In this document: positions 15,631-25,161 of the stretch, piece after piece
Layout of the letters: each line of letters opens with the position of its first letter
Position numbering within the stretch: the first letter of the stretch is position 1
NCBI GenBank assembly: GCA_947624875.1
Contig: CANQMA010000006.1
Span: forward strand, 1-60,560
Length of the DNA: 60,560 nucleotides
Origin: an uncultured Lachnospiraceae bacterium
Lineage (GTDB): Bacteria > Bacillota > Clostridia > Lachnospirales > Lachnospiraceae
Direction of reading: 5' to 3'
Position numbers and translations under genes: made by a program
The notes under the pieces: generated by a model
Told to the model about the DNA's origin: nothing
The model's database searches: none
Seen by the model: only the letters and a program-made list of their open reading frames with translations

Positions 15631-16986
15631 ATGGATTTAAGGAAAAGCAGAGTTTTAGTGGCAGGTTCCGGAAAAAGTGGAATCGGCGCCGCAAATTTAT
15701 TAAAAAAATATGGTGCAGATATTACCATCTATGACGGAAATGAAAAACTGAAACCGGAAGATGTATTACATAAACTTGACGATGGTACCGGGGTAAAAGT
15801 TGTTTTGGGATCCCTGACGCCGGAAATCGTTGAAACGACCGATTTGATGATTTTAAGTCCGGGGATTGCAATTGACGCGCCTTTTGTGAATCAGGTAAGA
15901 GAAGCGGGAATCCCAATCTGGGGTGAGATTGAACTGGCATATGCCGCATCGAAAGGAAAGCTGATCGCGATTACCGGGACAAACGGGAAAACGACTACGA
16001 CAGCGCTGGTTGGAGAGATTATGGCGGCTTATTATGATAAAGTAAATGTCGTTGGAAATATTGGAAATCCATATACGGCAGCTGCCGGCCAGTCAGATGA
16101 GGATACTGTTACGGTGGCGGAAGTCAGCAGTTTTCAGTTGGAGGCGGTCCACACCTTTCACCCGAATGTCAGTGCTGTTTTAAACATTACGCCGGATCAT
16201 CTGAACCGGCACTATACCATGGAATGTTATACCGACTGTAAAATGCGGGTAACACAAAACCAGAATCCGGACGAACCGGTCATTTTAAATTATGAGGATT
16301 CGATTCTGCGTTCGTATGCGCCGAAACTGAAAAACCGTATCGTGTGGTTTAGCAGTAAGCAGAAAGTCAATCCCGGCGTTTATCTGGATGGTGAAAAGAT
16401 CTGTTATCAGGACGAACACGGGGAAATTTTCGTGACGACAGTGCATGACACGACACTGGTCGGCATTCACAATACCGAGAATATTATGGCGGCCATTGCC
16501 ATATCTATAAACATGGGAGTGCCTGTCGAAGTCATTCGGGAGGTAATCAAAAAATTCCAGGCAGTTCCACATCGGATTGAATATGTGCGGACACTGGATG
16601 ATGTCATTTATTATAACGATTCCAAGGGAACGAACACAGACGCGTCTATCAAGGCGATTGAGGCGATGGAGAGACCGACTGTCCTGATTGCCGGCGGATA
16701 TGATAAAAAAGTGTCTTTTGATACATGGGCGGACGCATTCGGGGGAAAAATCAAGTATCTGGTGCTCCTTGGAGAGACTGCGCAGCAGATTGCAAAGACG
16801 GTCAGGGCGAAAGGATTTGACCATATTGTCTTTGCTGAATCGCTGGAAGAAACCGTCCGTGTGAGCAGAGAACTTGCAAAACCGGGCGACGCAGTCCTGT
16901 TGTCCCCGGCATGCGCCAGCTGGGATATGTTCGACAGTTATGAACAGAGAGGAAATCTGTTCAAAGAATACGTAAATCAATTGTAA
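15631..16986 (+). CDS. murD: UDP-N-acetylmuramoylalanine--D-glutamate ligase
   Basis: MurD adds D-glutamate to UDP-MurNAc-L-alanine. The 451-aa protein has an N-terminal Rossmann-like UDP-binding domain (LVAGSGKSG), the ATP-binding TGTNGKTTTT near residue 115, the ligase segments NITPDHLNRH and NDSKGTN, and a C-terminal domain with the SPACASWDMFDSYEQRG motif typical of MurD. ATG 15631 lies after AAACGAGG; an in-frame ATG at 15583 would overlap mraY and is not needed. Confidence 0.97.
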   Translation: MDLRKSRVLVAGSGKSGIGAANLLKKYGADITIYDGNEKLKPEDVLHKLDDGTGVKVVLGSLTPEIVETTDLMILSPGIAIDAPFVNQVREAGIPIWGEIELAYAASKGKLIAITGTNGKTTTTALVGEIMAAYYDKVNVVGNIGNPYTAAAGQSDEDTVTVAEVSSFQLEAVHTFHPNVSAVLNITPDHLNRHYTMECYTDCKMRVTQNQNPDEPVILNYEDSILRSYAPKLKNRIVWFSSKQKVNPGVYLDGEKICYQDEHGEIFVTTVHDTTLVGIHNTENIMAAIAISINMGVPVEVIREVIKKFQAVPHRIEYVRTLDDVIYYNDSKGTNTDASIKAIEAMERPTVLIAGGYDKKVSFDTWADAFGGKIKYLVLLGETAQQIAKTVRAKGFDHIVFAESLEETVRVSRELAKPGDAVLLSPACASWDMFDSYEQRGNLFKEYVNQL

Positions 16987-16996
16987 GGAAAATTTT

Positions 16997-18175
16997 ATGG
17001 CTAAAATGACCTATGATCCGGTAAGCGGAGAAGAAATTGCAAACAGACCAAGAAGAAGATATAAAGAAAAATATTTTGATTACAGCCTGCTTTTGCTGTG
17101 GATTTTTATCATGCTTCTAGGATATGTTGTTCTGTACAGCGCTAGTTCCTATATCGGTATTACGGTTCAAAATGATGCGACCTTTTATTTGAAGCGACAG
17201 ATTTTTGCTACCGGAATCGGACTGCTGGGCATGATTCCGGCCATTTTTATCGATTACCGCTGGTGGAAAAAACTGGATAAACTGATTTATTTCGGCTCTC
17301 TTGTAACCGTTCTCTTAGTAAAAACGCCGCTGGGAATTGAAAGCCACGGAGCAACACGGTGGGTCGGACTGGGATCCGTGCAGTTTCAGCCGGCGGAGCT
17401 GGTTAAAATCGGCGTGATTGTCATGGTCGCTTATATGATTTCCAAATGTGGCGCGACTGCACTGGATAATGTAAAAACGTGTTATCAGATTTTTGCGGTT
17501 GCTCTGTTCGGAGCGGGGCTGGTGGGACTGGTTACTTCAAACTTAAGTTCGGCGGTCATTATTGTGGGAATCGGCGCGGTCATGCTGATTATTGGCGGCG
17601 CCTGTGTGAAATTCATTCTCTCTTTGGGAATTTTGGGCGTCAGCGGGCTTTCCCTGATTGTCCTGGCAAGTTCCCTGACCGGGAAAAGCTTTCGAATGTC
17701 CCGTGTCCTCGTCTGGATGCATCCGGAACAATATTCAGATTCCGGGGGATATCAGGTTATGCAGGGACTGTATGCCATTGGCTCAGGAGGACTCTTTGGA
17801 AAAGGGCTTGGAAACAGCGCACAAAAACTTGGATTTGTACCGGAGCCGAATAACGACATGATTTTTTCAATCATCTGTGAAGAATTAGGAATTTTTGGCG
17901 CCGTCTGTATTATGCTGCTGTTTATTTTTATGATCCGCCGTATGAGGGTCATTGCCAGCAATGCAGCCGATTTATATGGTTCAATGCTGGTTATCGGTGT
18001 GTTGGCGCATATTTCCATTCAAGTAGTGTTAAATATTGCAGTTGTCACCAACAGCATTCCAAACACCGGCGTGTCTTTGCCGTTTATCAGTTATGGAGGT
18101 ACCTCTCTCGCATTTTTAATGATTGAAATAGGAATTGTTCTCTCGGTATCGCGCAGAATTAAGCGCATCCGATAA
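16997..18175 (+). CDS. ftsW: SEDS glycosyltransferase FtsW
   Basis: FtsW polymerises lipid II at the septum together with a class B PBP. The 392-aa protein has about ten membrane segments. SEDS motifs are present: VVLYSAS near the first membrane segment, GATRWVGLG, FQPAEL and the C-terminal PNTGVSLPFISYGGTS. It follows murD by 10 bases. The slot after it, where murG normally sits, is empty. Confidence 0.93.
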   Translation: MAKMTYDPVSGEEIANRPRRRYKEKYFDYSLLLLWIFIMLLGYVVLYSASSYIGITVQNDATFYLKRQIFATGIGLLGMIPAIFIDYRWWKKLDKLIYFGSLVTVLLVKTPLGIESHGATRWVGLGSVQFQPAELVKIGVIVMVAYMISKCGATALDNVKTCYQIFAVALFGAGLVGLVTSNLSSAVIIVGIGAVMLIIGGACVKFILSLGILGVSGLSLIVLASSLTGKSFRMSRVLVWMHPEQYSDSGGYQVMQGLYAIGSGGLFGKGLGNSAQKLGFVPEPNNDMIFSIICEELGIFGAVCIMLLFIFMIRRMRVIASNAADLYGSMLVIGVLAHISIQVVLNIAVVTNSIPNTGVSLPFISYGGTSLAFLMIEIGIVLSVSRRIKRIR

Positions 18176-18193
18176 ATTCAGGCAGGTAAAGTT

Positions 18194-19051
18194 ATGGTAA
18201 GCAGAAGAAAAAAGAAGAGAAAATTAAAAAAAATTTTACGGAATATGCTGATTGCCCTGCCGATTGCAGCTGGTGTTTTTCTGCTTTTGTTTTTTGGGTT
18301 CCGGATTAAAACAGTCGATTATGTTTCCGATATAAATCAGTTTCGCGCAGACGAAGTGCAAAACTATTTAGTCAGCCACAAGATTGAAAATTCACTGTGG
18401 TTCTGGTTTCGGGATCTTATCGGTCTGGAAAAAGACATTGACCTGTTTGAAAGTTATTCCGTTTCACTCAAATCTCCAGTGAAAATTAAGATTGACGCGC
18501 AGGAGAAAAAACTACGCGGCAGTTTTATTGATGCAGACAATGAATATTATTTTGACAGCGCCGGGGAAATTTTAAAGTCGGAATTATGCAATTATAAAAA
18601 GACGAAAAAAGGGAAAAAGAAACTGCAGGCAAATTCGTTAGGAATCTGCAGATTTACCGGGATTTCTTTTCAAAAGCCAGCCCTCTATCAGCAGATCAAC
18701 ACGACAGAAAAAGAGGGCAGAGAAACGATACGCCATATGATTGAAGCGTTCGATGAAATGGAAATTGCTCTCGATAAAGTTTCAGAGGAAAATGGAAAGC
18801 AGCCGGGTATTTCGATAAATAAAATCGCAGTATCCGACCAATATGAAATCGTGATGCACCTTAAAAAAGGATTGAAGGTGGCCCTGGGAAAAGATAATCA
18901 GCTGAAAGAAAAGATGGATGCGTTTGTCGATATTTATTCCAGTACGAAAGCGCAGCTGACAGCAGTGCCTGGCACTTTGCAAATGCAGTGGATTATGACC
19001 GACGGTTCGTACACTTTCATTAAAGATGAGAAGAAAAGCACAAAAAAATAA
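18194..19051 (+). CDS. divIB: Cell division protein DivIB/FtsQ
   Basis: This 285-aa bitopic protein has a strongly basic N-terminus (RRKKKRKLKK), a membrane segment at about 17-37 and a POTRA-like FtsQ domain after it (FRIKTVDYVSDINQF). An FtsQ/DivIB beta domain follows, including FIDADNEYYFDSAG. FtsQ-type proteins organise FtsL and DivIC at the septum. Position directly before ftsZ supports the call. Divergence in the C-terminal half is usual for this family. Confidence 0.8.
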   Translation: MVSRRKKKRKLKKILRNMLIALPIAAGVFLLLFFGFRIKTVDYVSDINQFRADEVQNYLVSHKIENSLWFWFRDLIGLEKDIDLFESYSVSLKSPVKIKIDAQEKKLRGSFIDADNEYYFDSAGEILKSELCNYKKTKKGKKKLQANSLGICRFTGISFQKPALYQQINTTEKEGRETIRHMIEAFDEMEIALDKVSEENGKQPGISINKIAVSDQYEIVMHLKKGLKVALGKDNQLKEKMDAFVDIYSSTKAQLTAVPGTLQMQWIMTDGSYTFIKDEKKSTKK

Positions 19052-19111
19052 CAAATTTACATAAAATCAGAGAGAAAAGTGATAATATTTTCACAAAATA
19101 AAATTTTCTGG

Positions 19112-19140
19112 TTGATATTTTCTGAAAACAATTATATGAT
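19112..19140 (+). promoter_or_regulatory. Probable ftsZ promoter
   Basis: TTGATA (19112-19117) and TATGAT (19135-19140) are 17 bp apart in the AT-rich 167-base gap before ftsZ. This suggests ftsZ can be transcribed apart from the upstream cluster. Confidence 0.6.
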
Positions 19141-19218
19141 ATATATATGTGTAAGTGGGTATATTATGCCTGTTTATAAATTTTAATAGGAAAAGAAAAA
19201 ACAAAGGAGGATAAACTT

Positions 19219-20337
19219 TTGTTAGAAATTACTACAAACGAAAATGAATCATTAGCAAGGATTATTGTTGTAGGTGTTGGCGGCGCAGGAAATAATGCAG
19301 TCAACAGAATGATAAATGAAAATATTGGAGGAGTCGAATTTATTTCTGTAAATTCTGACGCGCAGATTTTAAAGAGAAGCAAGGCGCCAACGACATTGCA
19401 GATTGGAGAAAAAGTGACCAAGGGACTTGGCGCAGGCGCAAAGCCGGAAGTTGGCGAAGCCGCAGCAGAAGAAAACGTTGAGGAACTCGCGCAGCTGTTA
19501 AAAGGAGCCGACATGGTATTTGTTACCTGTGGTATGGGCGGCGGTACCGGTACCGGAGCAGCGCCGGTTGTTGCGAGAATTGCAAAAGAGCAGGGTGCTT
19601 TGACTGTCGGCGTTGTGACAAAACCATTCCGTTTTGAAGCAAGGACACGTATGAATAATGCGTTAGGCGGTATCGAGAGATTAAAAGAAAATGTGGATAC
19701 CCTGATTGTTATTCCAAATGATAAATTATTAGAGATTGTTGACAAGAGAACGACGATGCCGGAAGCGTTAAAGAAAGCGGACGAAGTATTGCAGCAGTCC
19801 GTACAGGGAATTACCGACCTGATTAACGTTCCTGCATTGATTAACTTAGACTTTGCAGATGTACAGACCGTTATGAGAGATGCGGGCATTGCGCATATTG
19901 GTATCGGCGAGGCAAGCGGAGACGAAAAGGCTGCAGAGGCTGTTCAGCAGGCAGTAACATCTCCACTTCTTGAAACCAGCATTAACGGTGCAAAAAATGT
20001 CATCATCAACATTACCGGTGATGTCAGTCTGTTTGAAGCCAATGAGGCGGCAAGTTATGTACAGGATTTAGCAGGCGAAGATGCAAACATTATCTTTGGT
20101 GTACGCTACGATGATACATATCCGGATGAATGTTCTATCACTGTTATGGCGACAGGCATCGGAGAGCCGGCAGCAAAGGCACAGGGATTTGGATTTGGCG
20201 GTGCTGCCAAAAAGAGTTTTACGTTTAACAGCAGCGCAACACCAAAGACAGACTACACGAGAAACGCTTCCGCTGCACCAAGAGGAACCGTAGAAGAAAA
20301 GCCATTAAAGATTCCGGAGTTTTTACAAAACAAATAA
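19219..20337 (+). CDS. ftsZ: Cell division protein FtsZ
   Basis: FtsZ is the tubulin-like GTPase that forms the division ring. The 372-aa protein has [13 protein letters not shown] near the N-terminus, the tubulin signature [10 protein letters not shown] near residue 108, and the T7 loop region NLDFADVQ. The disordered linker after about 315 leads to the C-terminal peptide [12 protein letters not shown] that binds FtsA/SepF-type anchors. The start is TTG 19219, placed 8 bases after a perfect AAAGGAGG. Confidence 0.98.
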   Translation: MLEITTNENESLARIIVVGVGGAGNNAVNRMINENIGGVEFISVNSDAQILKRSKAPTTLQIGEKVTKGLGAGAKPEVGEAAAEENVEELAQLLKGADMVFVTCGMGGGTGTGAAPVVARIAKEQGALTVGVVTKPFRFEARTRMNNALGGIERLKENVDTLIVIPNDKLLEIVDKRTTMPEALKKADEVLQQSVQGITDLINVPALINLDFADVQTVMRDAGIAHIGIGEASGDEKAAEAVQQAVTSPLLETSINGAKNVIINITGDVSLFEANEAASYVQDLAGEDANIIFGVRYDDTYPDECSITVMATGIGEPAAKAQGFGFGGAAKKSFTFNSSATPKTDYTRNASAAPRGTVEEKPLKIPEFLQNK

Positions 20338-20357
20338 ATTAGGTTTCATGATATGTT

Positions 20358-20395
20358 GAAAAACAGTCGTAGATATCTTTCTGCGACTGTTTTTC
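20358..20395 (+). terminator. Terminator after ftsZ
   Basis: The stem GAAAAACAGTCG (20358-20369) pairs with CGACTGTTTTTC (20384-20395), with T residues included in the 3' arm. It ends the division cluster. Confidence 0.9.
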
Positions 20396-20472
20396 AATTT
20401 TAGAGGAAAATCCAAGACAGTGGAACAAAAGTGAAAAATAGGTTTACAAAAGAGAAAAAGTGAGGCAAAATC

Positions 20473-21018
20473 ATGGTAACAATACTGGGAGTAATTGAAT
20501 CCATTGAAAACGATGAACAGAGATTACTGATTGAAAAACTATATCGGAAATACAGTGCGTGGGTATTAAAGATAGCATACGAGATTGTTCAAAACTATGA
20601 TACTGCAAAGGATATCTTAAATGACACATTTATCAGATTGATTCAATACGTGGACGTTCTCATGGAGATTGAGGAATACAAAATCGGAAGTTATGTAAAA
20701 CAGACTACCTATCGCTGCGCCTATACCTATATGTCCAAAGAAAAGCATGAACGGGAAAAGGTAGAGAAGTGGATTCAAATCAAAGAGGACGCTGCCGATA
20801 TCGATTTTGATATTGAAAAAGTAATTGACAATCTGGATTTCTATGAAATCCTGAAGCAGTTGAACGAGCGCGACAGGGAACTGTTAATCTATCGATATGG
20901 ACTATGCCTCAATTATAAAGAGATTGGAGAGAGGTGTTCGATTCCTGCCCGCAATGTCCCAACCTATTTAAACCGTGCTAAAAACCGTATGAAAAAACTT
21001 TTGGAAAGGGAGATGTGA
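20473..21018 (+). CDS. RNA polymerase sigma factor, ECF-like (sigma-70 family)
   Basis: This 181-aa protein has a region 2 (about 20-95: LYRKYSAWVLKIAYEIVQN, then AKDILNDTFIRLIQY) and a region 4 helix-turn-helix (about 125-181: LLIYRYGLCLNYKEIGERC then VPTYLNRAKNRMKKLL). This is the two-domain ECF layout. Together with the next gene it forms a sigma/anti-sigma-like pair. It interrupts the usual ftsZ to spoIIGA neighbourhood. The regulon and signal are not evident. Confidence 0.85.
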   Translation: MVTILGVIESIENDEQRLLIEKLYRKYSAWVLKIAYEIVQNYDTAKDILNDTFIRLIQYVDVLMEIEEYKIGSYVKQTTYRCAYTYMSKEKHEREKVEKWIQIKEDAADIDFDIEKVIDNLDFYEILKQLNERDRELLIYRYGLCLNYKEIGERCSIPARNVPTYLNRAKNRMKKLLEREM

Positions 21019-21024
21019 GAAGAG

Positions 21025-21744
21025 ATGAAAAAATATTTAGAAGAAAAACTGATACAGGATGCAGTTGAAGAATATATGCGAAAAGAAAATGAGCAGATTG
21101 AAGAAGAATTGACGCAGGTAGATGAACCATTTGTCCAAATGGCAAAAGAAAACAGGAAATTTGCAAAAATACTGCGCAAAAGTTTTCCAAAGAAAAAGAA
21201 AAGCCGTTTGGTTTCGTTTTACAAGGCCGCTACCGTGGCGGCGGCAGTTCTTTTGGTGTTTGATCTGTTCTTTCTGACAGTTCCGGCAGTCCGAAACGCA
21301 ACAATCGGACTGGTTAATTATGTCGACGATCAGTATACGGATATGGGGCAGCCGACCGGAGAATGGGCTACCGGGGGAGAGGAAAATAATGAAATCGCAC
21401 AGATTAAACCGGAAAAAGAATATCAGATAACTTATTTGCCGGAAGGAATGGTGCTGGAAGATTATTCGATTACTTATGGAAAAATCACTTATAATTATGC
21501 AGGAGAGGGGGATAAACACCTTTCTTTTATACAGGAAACTAAAAATATTTCTGCCGGAGTGGATACCGAGGATGCAGACGCCACACCGATTTCTATCAAT
21601 GGAGTCGATGCGGCTTTGATAAAAAAAGAGGAAGGAACACAGATTGTTTTTGCAATCGGCGACAATGTGTTTATACTGGTTGGTTTTGGGTTCTCTGATG
21701 AGACGATGATTCAAATCGCCGAAAGCATCCGGGAAATCCAATAG
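21025..21744 (+). CDS. Membrane-anchored anti-sigma-like protein with DUF4367-type extracellular domain
   Basis: This 239-aa protein has a cytoplasmic charged and helical part (about 1-65), one membrane segment (about 68-88: AATVAAAVLLVFDLFFLTV) and an extracytoplasmic domain resembling DUF4367 (YQITYLPEGMVLED to the C-terminus). Domain order and the 6-base gap behind an ECF sigma gene are typical of anti-sigma partners. No zinc-binding HxxxCxxC motif was seen, so ZAS-type anti-sigma function is not shown. Inference: it senses an envelope signal and sequesters the sigma factor. Confidence 0.7.
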   Translation: MKKYLEEKLIQDAVEEYMRKENEQIEEELTQVDEPFVQMAKENRKFAKILRKSFPKKKKSRLVSFYKAATVAAAVLLVFDLFFLTVPAVRNATIGLVNYVDDQYTDMGQPTGEWATGGEENNEIAQIKPEKEYQITYLPEGMVLEDYSITYGKITYNYAGEGDKHLSFIQETKNISAGVDTEDADATPISINGVDAALIKKEEGTQIVFAIGDNVFILVGFGFSDETMIQIAESIREIQ

Positions 21745-21841
21745 ATTAATCGATGTCCAAAATTTTTTAAAGTGAATGCTGTTATATTTCTTCCAAAAGT
21801 TCTGTCTTTATTATGTAGAGAGAAGAGAGGAGGACTTTGTG

Positions 21842-22279
21842 ATGAAGAAACTGTTCGCTCTACTGATGTTAACCGTTATGCTGACGCAGACGCTGCGGGT
21901 GTCTGCAAACGCACAGGCGCCGGGTGCGATACCGGGCGGAGACGCTTCGGTGCAGTATACGAATGTGGCGGTAGTTACTACCGGGTTTTATATTGCAAGC
22001 GGAGGAATTGCGGTATGCAGTTCTGGTGCGACGATTTCTAAAAACTATAAATCCAGACTGACGATAACGCTGATGAAGAGCAAAGACAAGACCACCTACA
22101 CTGATGTTGCATCATGGAGTAAGGATTTTACCGGTCTTGGAACAAAGAATTTTGTAAAGAGCAAATCGGTCAGCAAAGGATATTACTACCGGTTTAAACT
22201 GGTAGTCAGAATTATTTCTGGAGATACGGTCATTGAAAAAATCACCAGATACTCCAGCGGAGTCGCATACGGCGTTTAA
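21842..22279 (+). CDS. Small secreted protein of unknown function
   Basis: This 145-aa protein has a clear signal peptide (MKKLFALLMLTVMLTQTL, cleavage probably near residue 24-27, SANA). The mature beta-rich domain contains many Thr/Ser/Tyr. ATG 21842 is placed 8 bases after AGAGAGGAGG. The mature part (VAVVTTGFYIASGGIAVC, then repeated polar strands) resembles small exported proteins of DUF6147-like type seen in Clostridia, but I cannot assign it firmly. It follows the sigma/anti-sigma pair by about 100 bases and could be its target. Confidence 0.7.
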   Translation: MKKLFALLMLTVMLTQTLRVSANAQAPGAIPGGDASVQYTNVAVVTTGFYIASGGIAVCSSGATISKNYKSRLTITLMKSKDKTTYTDVASWSKDFTGLGTKNFVKSKSVSKGYYYRFKLVVRIISGDTVIEKITRYSSGVAYGV

Positions 22280-22551
22280 AAATTTAAAAATAAATTGAGT
22301 TTTTTGTTGGAGACAGGAGCAGTAACCTGTTTATATTTAATTCAATGAAGATGAAGAATTAGGGAAAATAAAATACAGTGATGGACAAAGAAGGAATTGG
22401 GGGAACCTTGATATGAATAGAATACTTCACAAAGAATAGAAAAAGAGAAACCATGAGAGATAAATAGTAGTGAAGAATTCCTTCTTGGCAATGAAAACTG
22501 AATATTGAATGCAATCAAAAAACGAAAGCATACGGTTAACAACGTAACAAG

Positions 22552-22577
22552 GGCACCGGTTAAATCCGGTGCCTTTT
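22552..22577 (+). terminator. Terminator in the 406-base gap before spoIIGA
   Basis: A perfect 8-bp GC-rich stem (GGCACCGG with CCGGTGCC, loop TTAAAT) is followed by TTTT. The remaining part of the gap (22280-22550) is AT-rich and shows no convincing gene. Confidence 0.8.
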
Positions 22578-22630
22578 CCATATGGTTTTCAATCCGGGCG
22601 CTCAGAAAAAAGATTTTGTTCTCTCATATT

Positions 22631-22664
22631 TTCGACGGACTTTTTATCGGAAGCCAGATAGAAT
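22631..22664 (+). promoter_or_regulatory. Candidate spoIIG-type promoter with overlapping Spo0A box
   Basis: TTCGACG (22631-22637) differs by one base from the complement of the 0A box (TGTCGAA) and overlaps a -35-like TTCGAC. TAGAAT (22659-22664) lies 22 bp downstream. The B. subtilis spoIIG promoter is known for its 22-bp spacer and Spo0A activation. The leader to SpoIIGA would be only about 15 bases. Confidence 0.45.
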
Positions 22665-22685
22665 ACAACATATAAGGAGTCTGCA

Positions 22686-23579
22686 ATGAAATACTACCTT
22701 TATGTTGATGTATATGTTGCTTTTAACTTTTTTATGGATTCTCTGCTGCTGCTGATTCTGCACCGCTGGAATCGCTGCAGCCGGAATCGGTGGTGCTGCC
22801 TTTTGGGCGGGCTGGCAGGGGCAGTGTATGCGGGAGTGATGGTGACCCATCCGATTTCAGGCGTTCTCAGCTGGATTCTGACTTATTGCTGCATGGGTCC
22901 GGTATTATCATTGATCGCACTGGATTTTAGAGGTTTCCGGGCGCTGGGAGGTTTTGTGCTGCAGCTTTATGTCGCTGCGTTTTTTTTAAGCGGGATTCTT
23001 GTTGTGTGCGGCAGTCTGTCCGGAACCAGACAGCAAATCTACGCCTGTACGGGAATTCAAAGAGTGCCCGATTTCAAATTTTGTATCGGCATGACCTTTT
23101 TTGCGTATTTGATTTTTTCTGCATTGACGCAGCGGATTCGGCAGCAGATTTTAATGCGGCAGAGAATTGTTCCCGTCAAGGTCGCAGCCGGTGGCAAAAC
23201 CATCAGTCTGCGGGGGCTTTGCGATACGGGAAATTTTTTGGTGGAACCAATCACAGGAAAGCCTGCCTGTGTAATTGACAGGGCGGCCGCCGGAAAGCTG
23301 TTTGAAAAAAATCAAAAGCCGGTGATGCTGCCGTACAGCAGTATCGACTGTCCGCACGGTATTTTGGAAGGATTCTGGGCGGACCGGGTGACGGTAAGCC
23401 GTCAGGTTTTCCAAAAAATTCCGATTGGAATCCGTGAAAAAGTCAGTCAGCATCATCAATATGAAATAATATTGCCTCCTGAGATTTTTGAGAGAAAGGG
23501 GAATTTTGATGAAGCAGCGCTTCGTCAGCGAAAAGAGAATGATTTTAGAAAAAAGGGAAAGGTATCAGAAAATACATAA
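22686..23579 (+). CDS. spoIIGA: Sigma-E processing peptidase SpoIIGA
   Basis: SpoIIGA is the membrane aspartic protease that cleaves pro-sigma-E in the mother cell. The 297-aa protein has about five membrane segments in its N-terminal half, starting [17 protein letters not shown] cytoplasmic protease domain follows, with the catalytic-type GLCDTGNFL (D-T-G) near residue 180. AAGGAG is 7 bases before ATG 22686. The stop overlaps sigE by 71 bases. Confidence 0.93.
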   Translation: MKYYLYVDVYVAFNFFMDSLLLLILHRWNRCSRNRWCCLLGGLAGAVYAGVMVTHPISGVLSWILTYCCMGPVLSLIALDFRGFRALGGFVLQLYVAAFFLSGILVVCGSLSGTRQQIYACTGIQRVPDFKFCIGMTFFAYLIFSALTQRIRQQILMRQRIVPVKVAAGGKTISLRGLCDTGNFLVEPITGKPACVIDRAAAGKLFEKNQKPVMLPYSSIDCPHGILEGFWADRVTVSRQVFQKIPIGIREKVSQHHQYEIILPPEIFERKGNFDEAALRQRKENDFRKKGKVSENT

Positions 23580-24279
23580 AAAAATTTATCAGATTCAGGG
23601 ATGGATTCTGCCGGTAGAGGGAGAGTTAAAATACATCGGCGGGAATGATGTGCTGCCGCCGCCATTGGAGAGCGATGTCGAGGAAGACTGCATTATGCGG
23701 TTATGTGAAAATCAGGATCCGGAAGCGAAAAGCAGACTGATTGAACACAATCTCCGCCTGGTCGTTTACATTGCAAAAAAATTTGACAATACGGGCGTCG
23801 GCGTCGAGGATTTGATTTCCATTGGAACCATCGGTCTGATCAAGGGAATTAACACGTTTCGTTCCGATAAAAAAATCAAACTTGCCACTTATGCTTCCCG
23901 CTGCATTGAAAACGAAATTTTAATGTATCTGCGGAAAAACAACAAGACCAAATTGGAGGTTTCGATTGATGAGCCGCTCAACGTAGACTGGGATGGAAAC
24001 GAATTGCTGCTTTCCGATATTCTCGGAACGGATGAAGATGTGATCTCGCGCGATATCGAGAACGAAGTCGAAAAGAAACTGCTGTATAAAGCGATTGACA
24101 AACTAAAACCGCGGGAGCGGATTATCGTGGAAATGCGGTATGGATTAAACGACAGCAGAGGGGAAGAACTGACGCAGAAACAGGTGGCGGACGCACTGGG
24201 AATTTCCCAGTCGTACATCTCCAGACTGGAAAAGAAGATTATTAAACGGTTAAAGCGGGAAATCGTCAAATATGAATAA
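23509..24279 (+). CDS. sigE: Sporulation sigma factor sigma-E
   Basis: Sigma-E is the early mother-cell sigma factor. The 256-aa protein has an N-terminal pro-like extension, region 2 (about 75-140: [31 protein letters not shown]) and region 4 (about 185-250, ending with the helix [24 protein letters not shown]). The start ATG 23509 follows AAAGGGG by about 7 bases and lies within the spoIIGA gene. Another in-frame ATG at 23539 is possible but has no good ribosome site. Overlap with its protease gene indicates coupled synthesis of protease and substrate. Confidence 0.93.
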   Translation: MKQRFVSEKRMILEKRERYQKIHKKIYQIQGWILPVEGELKYIGGNDVLPPPLESDVEEDCIMRLCENQDPEAKSRLIEHNLRLVVYIAKKFDNTGVGVEDLISIGTIGLIKGINTFRSDKKIKLATYASRCIENEILMYLRKNNKTKLEVSIDEPLNVDWDGNELLLSDILGTDEDVISRDIENEVEKKLLYKAIDKLKPRERIIVEMRYGLNDSRGEELTQKQVADALGISQSYISRLEKKIIKRLKREIVKYE

Positions 24280-24356
24280 ATAAACAGCGAAGTCCTGTAT
24301 AAAGAGCCGCAAAAATGTCAATGCTATATAGGTAATACAGCATGGAGGTTTTTGTA

Positions 24357-25133
24357 ATGGCTCTTTATAAAGTAGAAATCTGCGGGGTAAACACCTCAAA
24401 ACTGCCATTACTTTCAGAGGAAGAAAAGAAAGAACTTTTTAAAAAGATAAAGCAGGGGGATTTGGAAGCGAGAAAAAAATTTATTCAGGGAAATTTACGT
24501 CTTGTACTGAGCATACTGCAGCGGTTTTCCGGCACCAAGGAAAACATGGACGACCTGTTTCAAATCGGGTGTATCGGGCTCATCAAAGCGGTGGACAATT
24601 TTGACGATACGCTGAACGTCAAATTTTCCACCTATGCAGTGCCCATGGTGGCAGGGGAATTAAAACGATATCTGCGCGACAATGCAGCCATCCGCGTCAG
24701 CCGCTCCATTAAAGACATTGCGTATAAGGCAATCTACTGCAGAGAGCGGATTATGAAAACGACCAATCATGATCCGACCATTCAGGAAATCGCAAAGGAA
24801 CTGGAAGTAGAACCGGAGGAAGTGACTTATGCGCTGGATGCCATTCAAAGTCCGATTTCCCTGTTTGACCCGGTTTACGACCAGGGAGGCGATACGCTGT
24901 ATGTGATGGACCAGATCAGCGATAAAAAGAACAAAGAGGACAAATGGGTGGAAAAAATTGTGCTGCGGGAAGCGTTCGACAAACTTTCCAGCCGGGAGCG
25001 CAAAATTATTGACATGCGCTTTTTTAATGGGAAAACCCAGATGGAAATCGCAGAAGAAATCGGAATTTCACAGGCACAGGTCAGTCGTCTGGAAAAAAAC
25101 GCGTTAAAGACAATGAAGAACTATATCCGGTAG
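24357..25133 (+). CDS. sigG: Sporulation sigma factor sigma-G
   Basis: Sigma-G is the late forespore sigma factor. The 258-aa protein matches the family length. It begins with the typical VEICGVNTSKLPLLS segment and has region 2 (DDLFQIGCIGLIKAVDNFD), region 3 and a region 4 ending in a AEEIGISQAQVSRLEKNALK helix. ATG 24357 is 8 bases after GGAGG. It is 77 bases behind sigE. I found no convincing sigma-F promoter in that gap. Confidence 0.95.
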   Translation: MALYKVEICGVNTSKLPLLSEEEKKELFKKIKQGDLEARKKFIQGNLRLVLSILQRFSGTKENMDDLFQIGCIGLIKAVDNFDDTLNVKFSTYAVPMVAGELKRYLRDNAAIRVSRSIKDIAYKAIYCRERIMKTTNHDPTIQEIAKELEVEPEEVTYALDAIQSPISLFDPVYDQGGDTLYVMDQISDKKNKEDKWVEKIVLREAFDKLSSRERKIIDMRFFNGKTQMEIAEEIGISQAQVSRLEKNALKTMKNYIR

Positions 25134-25161
25134 GACAGCATAAAATAAAATAAAAAAGAAA

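Noticed and set aside
19164-19889. A 241-codon open frame on the minus strand opposite ftsZ
   Set aside because: It is a shadow of the ftsZ codon pattern. It has no ribosome site or family resemblance and is rich in Ser/Pro as expected from the complement of Gly/Ala-rich DNA.
22342-22581. A 79-codon open frame on the minus strand in the gap before spoIIGA
   Set aside because: It crosses a clear terminator hairpin and has no ribosome site or recognisable domain.
24280-24356. Sigma-F promoter before sigG
   Set aside because: GTATA at 24297 and GGTAATACAG at 24331 resemble forespore elements, but their spacing of 29 bp is far too long and the -10 lacks the conserved T.
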